Assembly: GCA_004144345.1 (NCBI GenBank)
Contig: SEEL01000018.1
Coordinates: forward strand, 1 to 64,000
Direction of reading: 5' to 3'
DNA: 64,000 nt
From: Hyphomicrobiales bacterium
GTDB taxonomy: Bacteria > Pseudomonadota > Alphaproteobacteria > Rhizobiales > Devosiaceae
Positions 9,487 to 21,215 of this stretch are shown piece after piece (the first letter of the stretch is position 1; each line of letters begins with the position of its first letter). The position numbers and the translations under genes are program-made. A model generated the notes under the pieces. The model had not been told where the DNA came from and made no database searches. It worked only from the letters and a program-made list of their open reading frames with translations.

Positions 9487-12105
9487 GTGAAACCTATCGA
9501 GCGCTACAACCCGCGTGTCGAGGAACCGCGCTGGCAGAAAGCGTGGGAGGACCAGCAGTCCTTTGTCGTCTCCAATGACGATCCGCGCCAGCGCTATTAC
9601 GTGCTCGAGATGTTCCCCTATCCGAGCGGGCGCATCCACATGGGCCATGTGCGCAACTATGCGATGGGCGACGTGCTCGCCCGCTACAAGCGCGCCCGCG
9701 GCTTCAATGTGCTGCATCCGATGGGCTGGGACGCCTTCGGCCTGCCGGCGGAAAACGCCGCCAAGCAGACCGGCAGCCATCCCAAGACCTGGACCTACGC
9801 CAACATCGCGGCGATGAAGAAGCAGCTCAAGACCATGGGCCTGAGCTTCGACTGGTCGCGCGAATTCGCCACCTGCGACGTCGACTATTACGCCAAGCAG
9901 CAGAAGCTGTTCCTCGATTTCCTCGAGGCAGGCCTCGTCACGCGCAAATCCGCCAAGGTCAATTGGGACCCGGTGGACGAGACCGTGCTCGCCAATGAGC
10001 AGGTGATCGACGGCCGCGGCTGGCGCTCCGGCGCCCTGGTCGAGCAGCGCGAGCTGACGCAGTGGTTCTTCAAGATCTCGGACTTCTCCGAGGATCTGCT
10101 GAAAGCCATCGACGGCCTCGAGGGCTGGCCCGAAAAAGTGCGCACCATGCAGCGCAACTGGATCGGCAAGTCCGAAGGCATGCGCCTGCTGTTCGAGATG
10201 ACCGACCCGGCCGCCGCGCCGGCGACCGCCATCGAAGTGTTCACGACGCGCCCCGACACCATCTTCGGCGCGAGCTTCATCGCGCTGTCGCCCGACCATC
10301 CGCTGGCGACCGAACTGGCGAAGTCGAACCCGGCGCTGGTCGATTTCATCGCCGAGTGCCATCGCCAGGGCACCGCCACCGAGACGCTGGAAAAGGCCGA
10401 AAAGCAGGGCGTTTTCACCGGGCTGACGGTCAAGCATCCGGTCAAGCCGGGCGAGACGCTGCCCGTCTATGTCGCGAATTTCGTGCTGATGGACTACGGC
10501 ACCGGCGCCATTTTCGGCTGCCCGGCGCATGACCAGCGCGACCTCGATTTCGCCCGCAAATACGATCTCAACGTCATCCCGGTGGTGCTGCCGCCCGATG
10601 GCGACGCGGCGAGCTTCGCCGTGGGGACCGAGGCCTATGTCGGCCCCGGCCGCATCTATCACTCGGAGTTCCTCGACGGGCTGACCGTCGACGACGCCAA
10701 GAAGCGGATCGCCGCCTATTTCGGCGAGCGCCGCGTCGGCAACGGCCCGCAGGGGACGGTCGAGACCAATTATCGCCTGCGCGACTGGGGCGTCTCGCGC
10801 CAGCGCTATTGGGGTTGCCCGATCCCGATCATCCACTGCCCCGAACATGGCGTGGTGCCGGTGCCGGCCGCCGATCTGCCGGTGGTGCTGCCCGACGACG
10901 TGACCTTCGACCGGCCGGGCAATCCGCTCGACCACCATCCGAGCTGGAAGCACGTGAACTGCCCGCTCTGCGGCACGCCGTCCCGGCGCGAGACCGACAC
11001 GATGGATACGTTCGTCGATTCGTCCTGGTATTTCGCCCGCTTCACGGAGCCGAAATCCGCCGACCCGACCGTGCCCGCCGTCGCCAATCAATGGCTGCCG
11101 GTGGACCAGTATATCGGTGGCATAGAACACGCTATCTTGCATCTGCTCTACAGCCGCTTCTTCACCCGCGCGATGCACAAGACCGGCCATCTGGGCATGG
11201 ATGAGCCGTTCCACGGCCTGTTCACCCAGGGCATGGTGGTGCACGAGACCTATCGCGACCAGAACGGCGACTGGGTGCTCCCGGCCGACATTCTGCTCGA
11301 GGGCATGGGCGACGGCCGCAAGGCGACGCATGCCGCGACCGGTGCACCGGTCGAGATCGGCTCGATCGAGAAGATGTCGAAGTCCAAGAAGAACGTCGTG
11401 GACCCAGACGAGATCGTCCAGACCTACGGCGCCGACACGGCCCGCTGGTTCATGCTGTCCGACTCGCCGCCCGAGCGCGACGTGCAATGGACCGAGGCCG
11501 GCATCGAGGGCGCCAGCCGCTTCCAGCAGCGCGCCTGGAAGCTGCTGCACGAATCGATAGAACTGAGCGGCACCGCCTCGACGGGCGAGACGCCGGCCGG
11601 CGAGATCGAGGCGATCCGCAAACTCATCCACCGCGCCGTCGATGGCGTGGCCCAGAGCATCGAGGCGCTGCGCTTTAACAGCGCCGTGGCCCAGATCTAT
11701 GAGCTGACCAACGGCCTCGCGAAGTTCTCGGCTACCCTCGAGGTGAAGCCCACCGCCAATGGCGCGGCCGCGCTGGGCGAAGGCGTTGAGCATCTGGTGC
11801 AGCTGATCGCGCCGATGATGCCGCATCTGAGCGAGACCTGCTGGGCAGCGCTCGGCAAGACCGGCATGGTCGCCGACGCCGGTTGGCCTGAGGTCGATCC
11901 GGCGCTGCTGGTCGATTCGGCCGTGGTGATCGCCGTGCAGGTGAACGGCAAGCGCCGCGGCGAGATCACGGTGCCGGTTGGCGCCCCGCGCGAGCAGGTC
12001 GAGAAAGAAGCCTTGTCTCTCGACGCGGTTGCCCGCATGCTGGAGGGCGTGACGCCCAAAAAGATCATCATTGTGCCCGACAGGATCGTGAATGTGGTCA
12101 TCTGA
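9487..12105 (+). CDS. leuS: Leucyl-tRNA synthetase
   Basis: [29 protein letters not shown] and [15 protein letters not shown] start, longer track ORF rejected. Confidence 0.97.
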   Translation: MKPIERYNPRVEEPRWQKAWEDQQSFVVSNDDPRQRYYVLEMFPYPSGRIHMGHVRNYAMGDVLARYKRARGFNVLHPMGWDAFGLPAENAAKQTGSHPKTWTYANIAAMKKQLKTMGLSFDWSREFATCDVDYYAKQQKLFLDFLEAGLVTRKSAKVNWDPVDETVLANEQVIDGRGWRSGALVEQRELTQWFFKISDFSEDLLKAIDGLEGWPEKVRTMQRNWIGKSEGMRLLFEMTDPAAAPATAIEVFTTRPDTIFGASFIALSPDHPLATELAKSNPALVDFIAECHRQGTATETLEKAEKQGVFTGLTVKHPVKPGETLPVYVANFVLMDYGTGAIFGCPAHDQRDLDFARKYDLNVIPVVLPPDGDAASFAVGTEAYVGPGRIYHSEFLDGLTVDDAKKRIAAYFGERRVGNGPQGTVETNYRLRDWGVSRQRYWGCPIPIIHCPEHGVVPVPAADLPVVLPDDVTFDRPGNPLDHHPSWKHVNCPLCGTPSRRETDTMDTFVDSSWYFARFTEPKSADPTVPAVANQWLPVDQYIGGIEHAILHLLYSRFFTRAMHKTGHLGMDEPFHGLFTQGMVVHETYRDQNGDWVLPADILLEGMGDGRKATHAATGAPVEIGSIEKMSKSKKNVVDPDEIVQTYGADTARWFMLSDSPPERDVQWTEAGIEGASRFQQRAWKLLHESIELSGTASTGETPAGEIEAIRKLIHRAVDGVAQSIEALRFNSAVAQIYELTNGLAKFSATLEVKPTANGAAALGEGVEHLVQLIAPMMPHLSETCWAALGKTGMVADAGWPEVDPALLVDSAVVIAVQVNGKRRGEITVPVGAPREQVEKEALSLDAVARMLEGVTPKKIIIVPDRIVNVVI

Positions 12106-12595
12106 CACGCGGCGCATTCGCGGGCTCGGCTGGAGCGTCGTTCTGGTCGCGGCGCTCGCGCTGGGCGGCTGCACCGGCCTTCGTCCGGTCTATGGCGACA
12201 ATGGCATCGCGGCGCAGCGCGTCGAGGTGCAATACGCCAAGCCCAACAGCCGCCTCGAGCAGGTGATCTATCAGGAGCTGGCGCTCAAGCTCGGCAAGTC
12301 GACCGGCGAAGTGCCCGTTGTGGCGATTGCCGTCAGCCAGTCGTCGCGCAATCTCACGAGCAACAGCGTGACGCGGCCGCATGATCAGCGGCAGGTGACG
12401 GTGAGTGCCCTGATCACGGTGACATCGCCTGCGGGCGACGTACTGTTCTCCGGTTCGCGCTCGCAGACCGCCGATTACACCACCAGCGCCCAGGCCGGCG
12501 CCAATGAGCAGGCCGCGCAAACCGCGGCGCTGCAGGCCGCAAAGCTGCTGGCCGACACGGTGCGTCTGCAGATCCTGGCGGCTCTCGCCAATTGA
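12092..12595 (+). CDS. lptE: LPS-assembly lipoprotein LptE
   Basis: Lipobox LALGGCTG then LRPVYG; position between leuS and holA. Confidence 0.88.
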   Translation: MWSSDTRRIRGLGWSVVLVAALALGGCTGLRPVYGDNGIAAQRVEVQYAKPNSRLEQVIYQELALKLGKSTGEVPVVAIAVSQSSRNLTSNSVTRPHDQRQVTVSALITVTSPAGDVLFSGSRSQTADYTTSAQAGANEQAAQTAALQAAKLLADTVRLQILAALAN

Positions 12596-13614
12596 CCGCG
12601 CTCAAGGCGCATGAGGTCGAGCGCTTCCTCAAGCGGCCCGACCTCGAAGCCGGCATCATTCTGATCTATGGCCCGGATACCGGGCTGGTTCGCGAATCGG
12701 CACAGCGCCTCGTGCGCTATTATGCCGGCGGCGACAGCGACGGCATGGGCCTCGTAACGCTCGACGGCGGCGACCTCGACAAGGACCCCGGCCAGTTGCT
12801 GGTCGAAGCTAGAACGTCGTCCTTGTTCGGCGAGAAGCGCGTGGTGCGTGTGCGCGGGGCAGGCAAGGCGATCACAACCGTACTGAGCCAACTGGGCGAT
12901 GATCCTTCCGGGGCGATCGTGATTCTAGAGGCCGGCAATCTCGTGCCGAAGGACGCGCTGCGCGCGCTGGCCGAAGCCTCGCGCAATGCGCGCGCCTTGC
13001 CCTGCTATGCCGATAGCGATGAAACGATCCTGCGGCTGATCAATGAGAGTTTCGCCAAGGCCGGCGTGCGTGCCGAGCCTGAAGTGGCGCAAACACTGAA
13101 GGATCTGCTGGGCAATGACCGCGAAGTGACGCGCCGCGAGCTCGAAAAGCTCACCCTGTACGCGCAGGAGAGCGGGATTCTAGTCCGCGAGGACGTCATC
13201 ACGCTCTGCGCCGACAATGCCATGCTGGTGCTCGACGAGGTGGCGGATGCCATCGGCACCGGCCACGCCGAGCGGCTCGACGCCGCGCTCGGCCGCGCGC
13301 TGTCGGCGGCCGTGAACCCGCAGCAATTGCTCTCGTCGGTGATGCTGCACTTCACGCAGTTGCGGCGCTGGCGTTCGGTCGTCGATTCGGGCGTTTCGGC
13401 GCGCGATGTGCTGGAAGGGGCTCGGCCGAAGCCGCATTTTTCACGTAAATCAGCGCTGGAGCAGCAATTGCGGCTCTGGTCCGATCCGGCACTCGCCATC
13501 GCCACCGAACGGCTGCACCAGGCCGTGGCCGAATCGCGCAAGAATTACGGGCGGGCCGAAACGCTGACGCGCCGGGTGTTCCTGGCGCTGACGCAGATGG
13601 TGGCGCACCACTAA
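12592..13614 (+). CDS. holA: DNA polymerase III subunit delta
   Basis: YGPDTGLVRESAQRLVRYY...; conserved leuS-lptE-holA order. Confidence 0.93.
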   Translation: MTALKAHEVERFLKRPDLEAGIILIYGPDTGLVRESAQRLVRYYAGGDSDGMGLVTLDGGDLDKDPGQLLVEARTSSLFGEKRVVRVRGAGKAITTVLSQLGDDPSGAIVILEAGNLVPKDALRALAEASRNARALPCYADSDETILRLINESFAKAGVRAEPEVAQTLKDLLGNDREVTRRELEKLTLYAQESGILVREDVITLCADNAMLVLDEVADAIGTGHAERLDAALGRALSAAVNPQQLLSSVMLHFTQLRRWRSVVDSGVSARDVLEGARPKPHFSRKSALEQQLRLWSDPALAIATERLHQAVAESRKNYGRAETLTRRVFLALTQMVAHH

Positions 13615-13629
13615 GGCGCGCCGGCGGCC

Positions 13630-14496
13630 TCAGCGCTGCAGTTTCTCAATCACCAGGTCGAGCTGTTCTAGCGAACGGTAGCGAATCTCGACTTTGCCGC
13701 CCTTTTCCTTGTGGTCGATGGCGACGCTCATGCCCAGTACATCGGACAGGCGCTTCTCGAGCGCCAGCGTATCGGCATCGCGGGGCTCTTCCGACTTGGG
13801 CTCGCGCTTCGGCACACTGCCGCGCTGGCTGAGCACTTCGGCTTCGCGGACGGAGAGGCCATCTTCGATGATCTGCTTGGCGAGCGCCATCGGGTCGTCG
13901 ACGGTGATCAGCGTGCGCGCATGACCCGCCGTCAGCTGGCCATTGGAGACCATATCGCGCACATTCTGCGGCAGCTTGAGCAGCCGCATGGTGTTGGCGA
14001 CGTGCGAGCGAGATTTTCCGATAACCTGCGCAAGGTCTTGTTGCGTATATGAAAACTGCTCAATAAGCTGTTCATAACCCTGTGCTTCTTCCAGTGGATT
14101 AAGGTCCACTCGCTGCACGTTCTCAATGATCGCCAGCTCGAGCGATTCCTTGTCATCGACCTCGCGGATGATGACCGGCACGTCATGGAGGCCAGCGCGC
14201 TGGGCGGCGCGCCAACGGCGCTCGCCGGCGATGATCTCGAAAATGTTCGGATCTTCGCTCGGACGGACGAGCAGGGGCTGCATCACGCCCTTCTCGCGAA
14301 TCGAATTGGTCAGCTCTTCGAGCTGTTCCGGCGCAAATTCGCGGCGCGGATTGGCACGGTTGGCGATGATGAAGTCGAGCGGCAGGCGCTTCTGGTTGCC
14401 ATTGCTGGCCTCAGCGACGCGCGGCGCCTCGATCGGGGCCATATCGCCGATAAGAGCCGCGAGGCCGCGCCCGAGTCTGTTGGGTTTTTCTACCAT
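13630..14496 (-). CDS. parB: Chromosome-partitioning protein ParB
   Basis: RLGRGLAALIGD; IIAGERRWRAAQRAGL; HTH IGKSRSHVANTMRLLKLP. Confidence 0.98.
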   Translation of the reverse strand: MVEKPNRLGRGLAALIGDMAPIEAPRVAEASNGNQKRLPLDFIIANRANPRREFAPEQLEELTNSIREKGVMQPLLVRPSEDPNIFEIIAGERRWRAAQRAGLHDVPVIIREVDDKESLELAIIENVQRVDLNPLEEAQGYEQLIEQFSYTQQDLAQVIGKSRSHVANTMRLLKLPQNVRDMVSNGQLTAGHARTLITVDDPMALAKQIIEDGLSVREAEVLSQRGSVPKREPKSEEPRDADTLALEKRLSDVLGMSVAIDHKEKGGKVEIRYRSLEQLDLVIEKLQR

Positions 14497-14503
14497 TTTG
14501 GCC

Positions 14504-15304
14504 TCATGCAGCGTTCAGTTGCCGCTCGCGGCGGATGACTTCGGTGGCGAGCCGCAGATAGGCCTGGCTCCCGGCACATTTCAGATCGTAAAGCAAAGCC
14601 GGCTTGCCATAGGACGGCGCTTCGCTCAGCCGGACATTGCGAGGAATTACAGTGTCATAGACGAGATTGCCCATCGTCCCGCGCACGTCCTGCAGCACCT
14701 GCTCACTGAGCGAATTGCGCTTGTCGAACATGGTCATCACGACGCCCTGGATCTGCAGGCGCGGATTTAGCGTCGTCCGGATTTGTTCAATGGTTTGAAG
14801 GAGTTGGCTCAAACCTTCGAGCGCAAAGAACTCGCATTGCATCGGCACCAGCACGGCGTCCGCCGCGACCAGCGCGTTGACGGTGAGGAGGTTCAGCGAG
14901 GGCGGGCAGTCGATAATGACGTAGCTGACCGGCTGCTGCTCGATGGCCAGCTGCGGCAACTCCTTGAATGCATTGCGCAATTTGAATGCGCGGTCGGGCT
15001 GCTGCGAAATCGTCTGTTCGACACCGAGCAAATCGAGCGTCGAAGGCACAATCGCAACGCGCGGCACGTCGGTCATGATCGAGGCCTGGGCAACCGTAGC
15101 GTCGCCGACCATCAGATCATAGGACGACACGTCGCGGTCCTGCCGGTCGATTCCCAAGCCCGTAGAGGCATTTCCCTGCGGATCGAGGTCGACAATAAGG
15201 ACGCGCTCGCCGATTGCGGCGAGGGCAGTGGCCAGATTGATGGCGGTCGTCGTCTTGCCGACGCCGCCCTTCTGGTTCGCGAGGGTGATAATGCGTGGTG
15301 CCAC
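14504..15304 (-). CDS. parA: Chromosome-partitioning ATPase ParA
   Basis: ITLANQKGGVGKTTTAINLATALAAIGERVLIVDLDPQGNASTGLG. Confidence 0.98.
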   Translation of the reverse strand: MAPRIITLANQKGGVGKTTTAINLATALAAIGERVLIVDLDPQGNASTGLGIDRQDRDVSSYDLMVGDATVAQASIMTDVPRVAIVPSTLDLLGVEQTISQQPDRAFKLRNAFKELPQLAIEQQPVSYVIIDCPPSLNLLTVNALVAADAVLVPMQCEFFALEGLSQLLQTIEQIRTTLNPRLQIQGVVMTMFDKRNSLSEQVLQDVRGTMGNLVYDTVIPRNVRLSEAPSYGKPALLYDLKCAGSQAYLRLATEVIRRERQLNAA

Positions 15305-15319
15305 GCCCGTCTCCTGCCG

Positions 15320-15907
15320 CTAAGCGCTTGATTTGTCGCGTAAATTGCTGATCTCGAGAACGACGCCCTCGGGATCGGACTCGCTATTGTGAACTACCAC
15401 ATCGAAGTGGAAATGGGCAGTCGCCGCGTCAAGTTCTTGACGATAATTGCGTCCCTTTGGCAGCAAGCAGCGGGTGCTTTGGCTCGCGAAAGTCGCGCAA
15501 TAACGCAGCAGCACGGGCAGGGCGGCGAGCGCCCGCGACGTAATGACGTCGTAAGTTTCACGTGAATCAATGTCCTCGGCGCGCAGCGCGAGGACGGTGA
15601 TTGGCAGGCTCAGGTCGCGCGCTACGGTGCGAAGGAAAGACGCCTTCTTGGCAATCGGCTCTACCAGCGTGAAGCGCCGCTGTGTTTCACGTGAAGCAAT
15701 CGCCATCGGGATAGCCGGGAAGCCGCCGCCGGAGCCAATGTCGAGCAGGTTGAGATCGTCGTCGCGCAGGAACTTCACCAGCTGCAGGCTGTCGGCGATG
15801 TGGCGGGGCCACAGCTCGCCGATTGTTTCACGTGAAACGAGATTCTGAACCGCGTTCCACTTGATCAACAGCTTTGCATAGGCTTCGAGGTCGGATTGCT
15901 GGCTCAT
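15320..15907 (-). CDS. rsmG: 16S rRNA (guanine(527)-N7)-methyltransferase RsmG
   Basis: [18 protein letters not shown]; order parAB-rsmG-mnmG. Confidence 0.96.
   Translation of the reverse strand: MSQQSDLEAYAKLLIKWNAVQNLVSRETIGELWPRHIADSLQLVKFLRDDDLNLLDIGSGGGFPAIPMAIASRETQRRFTLVEPIAKKASFLRTVARDLSLPITVLALRAEDIDSRETYDVITSRALAALPVLLRYCATFASQSTRCLLPKGRNYRQELDAATAHFHFDVVVHNSESDPEGVVLEISNLRDKSSA
15555..15568 (+). promoter_or_regulatory. parS site, variant GTTTCACGTGAATC (inside rsmG)
   Basis: TTCACGTGAA core; overlaps GAATC (GANTC). Confidence 0.85.
15683..15698. promoter_or_regulatory. parS site TGTTTCACGTGAAGCA (inside rsmG)
   Basis: TTCACGTGAA core with near-consensus arms. Confidence 0.88.
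15824..15839. promoter_or_regulatory. parS site TGTTTCACGTGAAACG (inside rsmG), perfect GTTTCACGTGAAAC core
   Basis: Perfect 14-bp palindrome. Confidence 0.93.
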
Positions 15908-17766
15908 CCGGCTTTCCGCAGCCCGCCACGCCGGATGATAGCCAGCAACAGCGTCGCTGCCGCCGGCGTCATGCCATCCAGCGCCTGGGCCTGCGCCAGC
16001 GTGGCCGGCTTGGCCGTCGAAAGCTTCTGCCGCAGCTCCGCGGAGAGCCCGGGAATCACGTTATAATCCAGCCATTCCGGGATGTTGACGGCTTCGTCGC
16101 GCCGCATGGCCTCGACATCCGCCCGTTGCCGGTCGAGATAGACCGCATATTGCGCGTCGATGGAAAGCTGTTCCAGAATCGGCGTTCCAATCGTGCCGAT
16201 TACGGGCCAGACTCGTGTTATATCGCTACTGTCGACGCTGGGGTAGGCGAGCAAATCGAACGCCGTTCTGCGCTGACCATCGGCATTGACGGCAATCCCG
16301 GCCTTGCGTGCCTCTGTCGGGGTAACGTTCAGCGAATCCAGCAGCTTGCGCCCGTCGTCCAGCGCCTTGATCTTCGACTGGAAGGCCGCTTGACGAGTCG
16401 CGCCAACGAGACCCTTCTCGATGCCGAGCCGCGTCAGGCGCTGGTCGGCATTGTCGCTCCGCAGATGCAGCCGGAACTCTGCCCGCGAGGTGAACATGCG
16501 ATAGGGTTCGGCGACGCCGCGCGTCACCAGATCGTCCACCATCACGCCCGTGTAGGATTCCGTGCGCGACAGAACGATCTGCTCATCGCCCTTGGCCTTC
16601 AGCCCCGCATTGGCGCCCGCAAGCAGACCCTGCGCGGCCGCTTCCTCGTAACCGGTCGTACCGTTGATCTGGCCGGCGAGGAACAGGCCCGGCAGCTTCT
16701 TCAGCTCCAGCGTGGCGTTGAGCTCGCGCGGATCGACATAGTCATACTCGATTGCATAGCCCGGGCGGATGATCCGGACATTCCCCAACCCCGGCATGGT
16801 CTTGAGGAACGCCTCCTGGACCTCGGCGGGGAGGGAGGTCGAGAGGCCATTCGGATAGATCGTCGGGTCGTCGAGCCCCTCGGGCTCAAGGAAGATCTGG
16901 TGGCTCTCCCGGTCGGCAAAGCGAACGATCTTGTCCTCGATGGACGGGCAATAGCGCGGCCCACGGCTCTGGATCCGGCCGGAATACATGGCCGAGCGGT
17001 GCAAATTGTCCGCGATGATCCGGTGCGTATCGGTCGTGGTGCGGGTGATATGGCACGAGATCTGCGACGTGGTGATCGCCGCTGTCAGCGTCGAGAAGGG
17101 CTCGGGCGGCGTGTCGCCCGGCTGCTCCTCGAGCACCGAAAAGTCGATGGAACTGCCGTCGAGCCGGGCAGGGGTGCCGGTCTTGAGGCGGCCCAGCCGT
17201 AGCCCAAGCTGCTCGAGCCGCACGGAAAGACCCAGCACCGGCTTCTCGCCGACCCGGCCGGCCGGAATGGTCTCTTCGCCGCGATGGATCAGGCCACGGA
17301 GGAACGTACCGGTCGTCAAGACGACGGACGATGTCGAAAAACGGCGGCCATCCAGCAGGATGACTCCTGTTATGTTGCCATTCTCGACCGTCAGATCGTC
17401 GACTTCACCCTCGATGATCGTGAGATTGGGCTGCGCCGACAGCGCTGCCTGCATCGCCTGCCGGTAGAGCTTCCGGTCCGCCTGCGCGCGGGGGCCACGG
17501 ACGGCTGGGCCCTTGCGGCGATTAAGGACGCGGAACTGGATGCCGGCGGCATCGGCGACCTGGCCCATCAGCCCGTCCAGCGCATCGATCTCGCGCACCA
17601 GATGGCCCTTGCCCAACCCGCCGATCGCCGGATTGCAGCTCATCTCGCCGATGGTCGCGAATTTGTGGGTGATCAGCGCCGTCGGCACGCCAAGGCGCGC
17701 GGCTGCCGCAGCCGCTTCCGAGCCGGCGTGTCCGCCGCCTACAATGATCACACCGAAATCCGTCAT
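15904..17766 (-). CDS. mnmG: tRNA uridine-5-carboxymethylaminomethyl(34) synthesis enzyme MnmG
   Basis: [49 protein letters not shown]. Confidence 0.98.
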   Translation of the reverse strand: MTDFGVIIVGGGHAGSEAAAAAARLGVPTALITHKFATIGEMSCNPAIGGLGKGHLVREIDALDGLMGQVADAAGIQFRVLNRRKGPAVRGPRAQADRKLYRQAMQAALSAQPNLTIIEGEVDDLTVENGNITGVILLDGRRFSTSSVVLTTGTFLRGLIHRGEETIPAGRVGEKPVLGLSVRLEQLGLRLGRLKTGTPARLDGSSIDFSVLEEQPGDTPPEPFSTLTAAITTSQISCHITRTTTDTHRIIADNLHRSAMYSGRIQSRGPRYCPSIEDKIVRFADRESHQIFLEPEGLDDPTIYPNGLSTSLPAEVQEAFLKTMPGLGNVRIIRPGYAIEYDYVDPRELNATLELKKLPGLFLAGQINGTTGYEEAAAQGLLAGANAGLKAKGDEQIVLSRTESYTGVMVDDLVTRGVAEPYRMFTSRAEFRLHLRSDNADQRLTRLGIEKGLVGATRQAAFQSKIKALDDGRKLLDSLNVTPTEARKAGIAVNADGQRRTAFDLLAYPSVDSSDITRVWPVIGTIGTPILEQLSIDAQYAVYLDRQRADVEAMRRDEAVNIPEWLDYNVIPGLSAELRQKLSTAKPATLAQAQALDGMTPAAATLLLAIIRRGGLRKAG

Positions 17767-17810
17767 GGCGGCGGTCTATACAGCGCGCGCGCCTCGCTCA
17801 CAACGGCAAT

Positions 17811-17826
17811 GGTTTCACGTGAATCG
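17811..17826 (+). promoter_or_regulatory. parS site GGTTTCACGTGAATCG (mnmG-mnmE intergenic)
   Basis: TTCACGTGAA core; overlaps GAATC. Confidence 0.9.
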
Positions 17827-17833
17827 TTGGCGG

Positions 17834-19129
17834 CTACTTGCCGATGCAGAAACTGGCGAACAGCCGGTCCAGCACCTGCTCGGTATCGATTCGCCCGAGC
17901 AGCCGTTCGAGCGCCAGCGACGCCTGACGCAGATGCTCCGCGGCAATCTCGTCGGTCGCCCCTTCGTCAAGGAACGAGTCGATTGCCGTCTGGGCCGATT
18001 GCAGCGCCACGAGGTCACGCTCACGGCTGACCAGCGCCGGTTGACCGGCCCCCACCGCGTCCTCGGCAAAGATCGTCAGAGCTGACAGCAATTGCGGAAT
18101 GCCGATGCCATCCCTGGCCGACAGCGCATATTCGGCCGGCACGGGGGCGATGTCTGCCTTGGTGCCGACGGTCCAGAGCGGCGGGCCTTGCGGCGGCTCA
18201 AGCGGCTCGACATCCGGCGCCACCAACCAGAGCACCAGATCGGCGCGGGCAATTTCGGCCTCGGCGCGACGGATTCCCTCCGCCTCCGCCCGGCTTTCGG
18301 TGCTCCGCAGCCCGGCCATGTCGACGAGGACCACCAGCCGGCCGCCGAGATCGAGCTGCACCTCGCGCACATCGCGGGTGGTGCCGGGTTCGTCGCTGAC
18401 GATCGCGAGGTCCGATCGGGCCAGCGCGTTGAGCAGCGAGGATTTGCCGGCATTGGGCGGACCGGCCAGCGCCACGCGCAGGCCTTCGCGCACGATCCGG
18501 CCGCGGGCGACGGAATCGGCGGCCTCGCGCAACTCGCCGGCCAGATCGCGAACCGCCTGAATCACGTTATGTGGCAACTCGTCCGAGACGTCGCCCTCAT
18601 CGGAGAAGTCGAGCCGGGCTTCCACCTCGGCCCGCGCATCGAGCAGCATCTCGCGCCAGCGGCCGATCTTGTCGGAGAGACCGCCGGCCAACCGGGCCAC
18701 CGCCTGCTGGCGCTGGGTCTCGGTTTCGGCATCGATCAAGTCACCCAGTCCTTCGACTTCGGTGAGATCGAGCCGGCCATTGAGAAAAGCGCGGCGGGTG
18801 AATTCTCCCGCTTCCGCCAGCCGCACGCCCGGCATCGCCGCCATGCCGCGGAGCAGGGCGCGGACCACGGCGGGCGAGCCGTGGACCTGGAGCTCTGCCG
18901 TGTCCTCGCCGGTAAAACTCTGCGGCCCTGGCATCCAGGCGATGAGGCCGGAATCGATGATCTCGCCGTTGAGCCGGATTTCCCGCAGCGCCAGGTGTCG
19001 GGGCGCGGGGCGATCGATCGAGAGATGGGTGAGGACGGCAGCCGTCGCCGGACCGCTGAGCCGGATGATCGCCACGCCTGAGGGCAGGGCGCCGGAGGAG
19101 AGAGCGATGATGGTGTCGGAGTCGGTCAT
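17834..19129 (-). CDS. mnmE: tRNA modification GTPase MnmE
   Basis: DTIIALSSGALPSGVAIIRLSG; AGPPNAGKSSLLNALARSDLAIVSDEPGTTRD; C-terminal CIGK. Confidence 0.97.
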   Translation of the reverse strand: MTDSDTIIALSSGALPSGVAIIRLSGPATAAVLTHLSIDRPAPRHLALREIRLNGEIIDSGLIAWMPGPQSFTGEDTAELQVHGSPAVVRALLRGMAAMPGVRLAEAGEFTRRAFLNGRLDLTEVEGLGDLIDAETETQRQQAVARLAGGLSDKIGRWREMLLDARAEVEARLDFSDEGDVSDELPHNVIQAVRDLAGELREAADSVARGRIVREGLRVALAGPPNAGKSSLLNALARSDLAIVSDEPGTTRDVREVQLDLGGRLVVLVDMAGLRSTESRAEAEGIRRAEAEIARADLVLWLVAPDVEPLEPPQGPPLWTVGTKADIAPVPAEYALSARDGIGIPQLLSALTIFAEDAVGAGQPALVSRERDLVALQSAQTAIDSFLDEGATDEIAAEHLRQASLALERLLGRIDTEQVLDRLFASFCIGK

Positions 19130-19155
19130 GATGCGGATACCGCAGTCGGCGTTCC

Positions 19156-19280
19156 TCTCCCGCTTGCGGGGGAGGGGGACCAAGCGAAGCTTGGTGGAGG
19201 GGGGTGCCCAGCACACCAGTGCAACTGGCGCCCCCCTTCCGTCGCCTTCGGCGCCACCTTCCCCCGCAAGCGGGAGAAGG
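19156..19280. repeat. Palindromic intergenic element, two inverted copies of the CTCCCGCTTGCGGGGGA...GGGGACC type
   Basis: cttgcgggggagggggaccaagcgaagcttggtggagggggg followed by the inverted gccttcggcgccaccttcccccgcaagcgggag. Confidence 0.75.
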
Positions 19281-19316
19281 CACCGACTGCCGAAGCCGGC
19301 GGACGGGACGGCACTG

Positions 19317-20582
19317 TTAGGTGTTCATCGAGTCGAAGAAATCGGAATTCGTCTTGGTCTGCCGCAGCTTATCCATGAGGAATTCCATGGCGTCGACCGT
19401 GCCCATCGGGTTGAGGATGCGGCGGAGGACGTACATTTTGCGCAGGATGTCGCTCTCAACCAGCAGCTCTTCCTTGCGGGTGCCGGACTTGGTGACGTCC
19501 ATGGCCGGGAAGATGCGCTTGTCCGAAACCTTGCGGTCGAGGACGATTTCGCTGTTACCCGTGCCCTTGAACTCTTCGAAGATCACTTCGTCCATGCGCG
19601 AGCCGGTGTCGATCAGCGCGGTCGAGATGATGGTCAGCGAGCCGCCATCCTCGATATTGCGGGCGGCGCCGAAGAACCGCTTCGGGCGCTGCAGCGCGTT
19701 GGCGTCCACACCACCGGTCAGCACCTTGCCCGAGCTCGGCACCACCGTGTTGTAGGCGCGGCCGAGGCGGGTGATCGAATCGAGGAGGATCACCACGTCG
19801 CGCTTGTGTTCGACGAGACGCTTGGCCTTCTCGATCACCATTTCGGCGACCTGGACGTGGCGGCTGGCCGGCTCGTCGAAAGTCGAGGAAATGACCTCGC
19901 CCTTCACCGAGCGCTGCATGTCGGTGACTTCCTCGGGGCGCTCGTCGATGAGCAGCACGATGAGGTAGCACTCGGGGTGGTTGACGGCGATCGACTGCGC
20001 AATGTTCTGCAGCAGCACGGTTTTACCGGTACGCGGCGGGGCAACGATCAGGGCGCGCTGGCCCTTGCCGATCGGCGCCACCAGATCCATCACGCGGGCC
20101 GATTTGTCCTTCACGGTCGGATCGGGCAGTTCGAGTTTCAGCCGCTCATCGGGATAGAGCGGGGTGAGGTTGTCGAAATTGACCTTGTGGCGGATCTTCT
20201 CGGGATCCTCGAAATTGATCGTCGCCACCTTCAGCAGCGCGAAATAGCGCTCGCCTTCCTTGGGAGAGCGGATTTCGCCCTCAACCGTATCGCCCGTGCG
20301 GAGCGAGAAGCGGCGGATCTGGCTGGGGGAGACGTAGATGTCGTCCGGGCCGGGGAGGTAGTTCGCGTCAGGGGAACGGAGGAAACCGAAGCCGTCGGGC
20401 AGGACTTCCACCACGCCTTCGCCAACGATCTCGATCTCGCGCGCCGCCAGCTCCTTGAGGATGGCGAACATCAGTTCCTGCTTGCGCATGGTCGACGCGT
20501 TCTCGACCTCGTACTGCTCGGCAAAGGTGAGCAGGTCGGCGGGAGATTTGGCCTTGAGCTCGCTGAGCTTCATAGTTTCCAT
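19317..20582 (-). CDS. rho: Transcription termination factor Rho
   Basis: [68 protein letters not shown]. Confidence 0.98.
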   Translation of the reverse strand: METMKLSELKAKSPADLLTFAEQYEVENASTMRKQELMFAILKELAAREIEIVGEGVVEVLPDGFGFLRSPDANYLPGPDDIYVSPSQIRRFSLRTGDTVEGEIRSPKEGERYFALLKVATINFEDPEKIRHKVNFDNLTPLYPDERLKLELPDPTVKDKSARVMDLVAPIGKGQRALIVAPPRTGKTVLLQNIAQSIAVNHPECYLIVLLIDERPEEVTDMQRSVKGEVISSTFDEPASRHVQVAEMVIEKAKRLVEHKRDVVILLDSITRLGRAYNTVVPSSGKVLTGGVDANALQRPKRFFGAARNIEDGGSLTIISTALIDTGSRMDEVIFEEFKGTGNSEIVLDRKVSDKRIFPAMDVTKSGTRKEELLVESDILRKMYVLRRILNPMGTVDAMEFLMDKLRQTKTNSDFFDSMNT

Positions 20583-20703
20583 AAGGTGGTGACCCTGGGG
20601 GAATCGTAATTTTGGGAGGGGATGCACCGCGCTTTGCGCCGGGCGGCGCGCGCTTTGGTGGTGCGATCGCAGTGAGATAGCTTGAAGCGCGGTCGCATTC
20701 AAG

Positions 20704-20718
20704 GGGCGTCGAACGCCC
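20704..20718. other. Short hairpin GGGCGTCGAACGCCC in the rho-hemJ intergenic region
   Basis: 6-bp stem beside parS. Confidence 0.4.
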
Positions 20719-20731
20719 GGCCGTGATTCAT

Positions 20732-20747
20732 GGATTCACGTGAAACG
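20732..20747 (-). promoter_or_regulatory. parS site GGATTCACGTGAAACG (rho-hemJ intergenic)
   Basis: TTCACGTGAA core; overlaps GATTC; reverse complement of the 15555/17811 variant. Confidence 0.9.
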
Positions 20748-20783
20748 CGACGCGCGCCGCCAGTAGGGGACTGATCGCCCGGC

Positions 20784-21215
20784 TCAGAACGGCCGGACGA
20801 TCACCATCACGACGATGATAATGGCGAGCACGAAGGGCAGCTCGTTGATCATCCGAAAGAAGGTATGGGGCCGGGTATTCCCGTCGGCCGCGAAATCCTT
20901 GAGCAGCCGGCCGAAGAAACCGTGGACCCCCGACAGCGCCAGCACCGATCCGACCTTGATCCACGACCAGGCCATGCTCCAGTCGAAGGCGCCCTGCCAC
21001 AGCATGATGAGGCCGAAGAGCCACGTGGCGATCATCGCCGGCGTGGTGATGCCGCGGTACAGCCGGCGTTCCATCACCTTGAACGTTTCGGATTTCTCCG
21101 AACCGACCGGGGCCTCGGCGTGATAAACGAACAGCCGCGGCAGGTACATCATGCCCGACATCCAGGCGAGCACGCTGATCACATGCAGCGCCTTGACCCA
21201 GCTGTACCAATCCAT
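20784..21215 (-). CDS. hemJ: Protoporphyrinogen oxidase HemJ (CopD-like membrane protein)
   Basis: WVKALHVISVLAWMSGMMYLPRLFVYH; adjacent to hemE. Confidence 0.93.
   Translation of the reverse strand: MDWYSWVKALHVISVLAWMSGMMYLPRLFVYHAEAPVGSEKSETFKVMERRLYRGITTPAMIATWLFGLIMLWQGAFDWSMAWSWIKVGSVLALSGVHGFFGRLLKDFAADGNTRPHTFFRMINELPFVLAIIIVVMVIVRPF

Noticed and set aside
10949-10962. CACGTGAA within leuS (gaagcacgtgaactg)
   Set aside because: Only half of the parS palindrome is present; coding sequence context.
9436-12174. 912-aa antisense ORF opposite leuS
   Set aside because: Mirror ORF caused by high GC and codon bias; composition is low-complexity and the + strand clearly encodes LeuS.
13437-13452. 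Degenerate parS-like TTTTCACGTAAATC in holA
   Set aside because: Central palindrome is broken (TCACGTAA rather than TCACGTGA).
18669-20609. 646-aa + ORF across mnmE and rho
   Set aside because: Opposes two confidently identified minus-strand genes; the translation looks like antisense of Rho.
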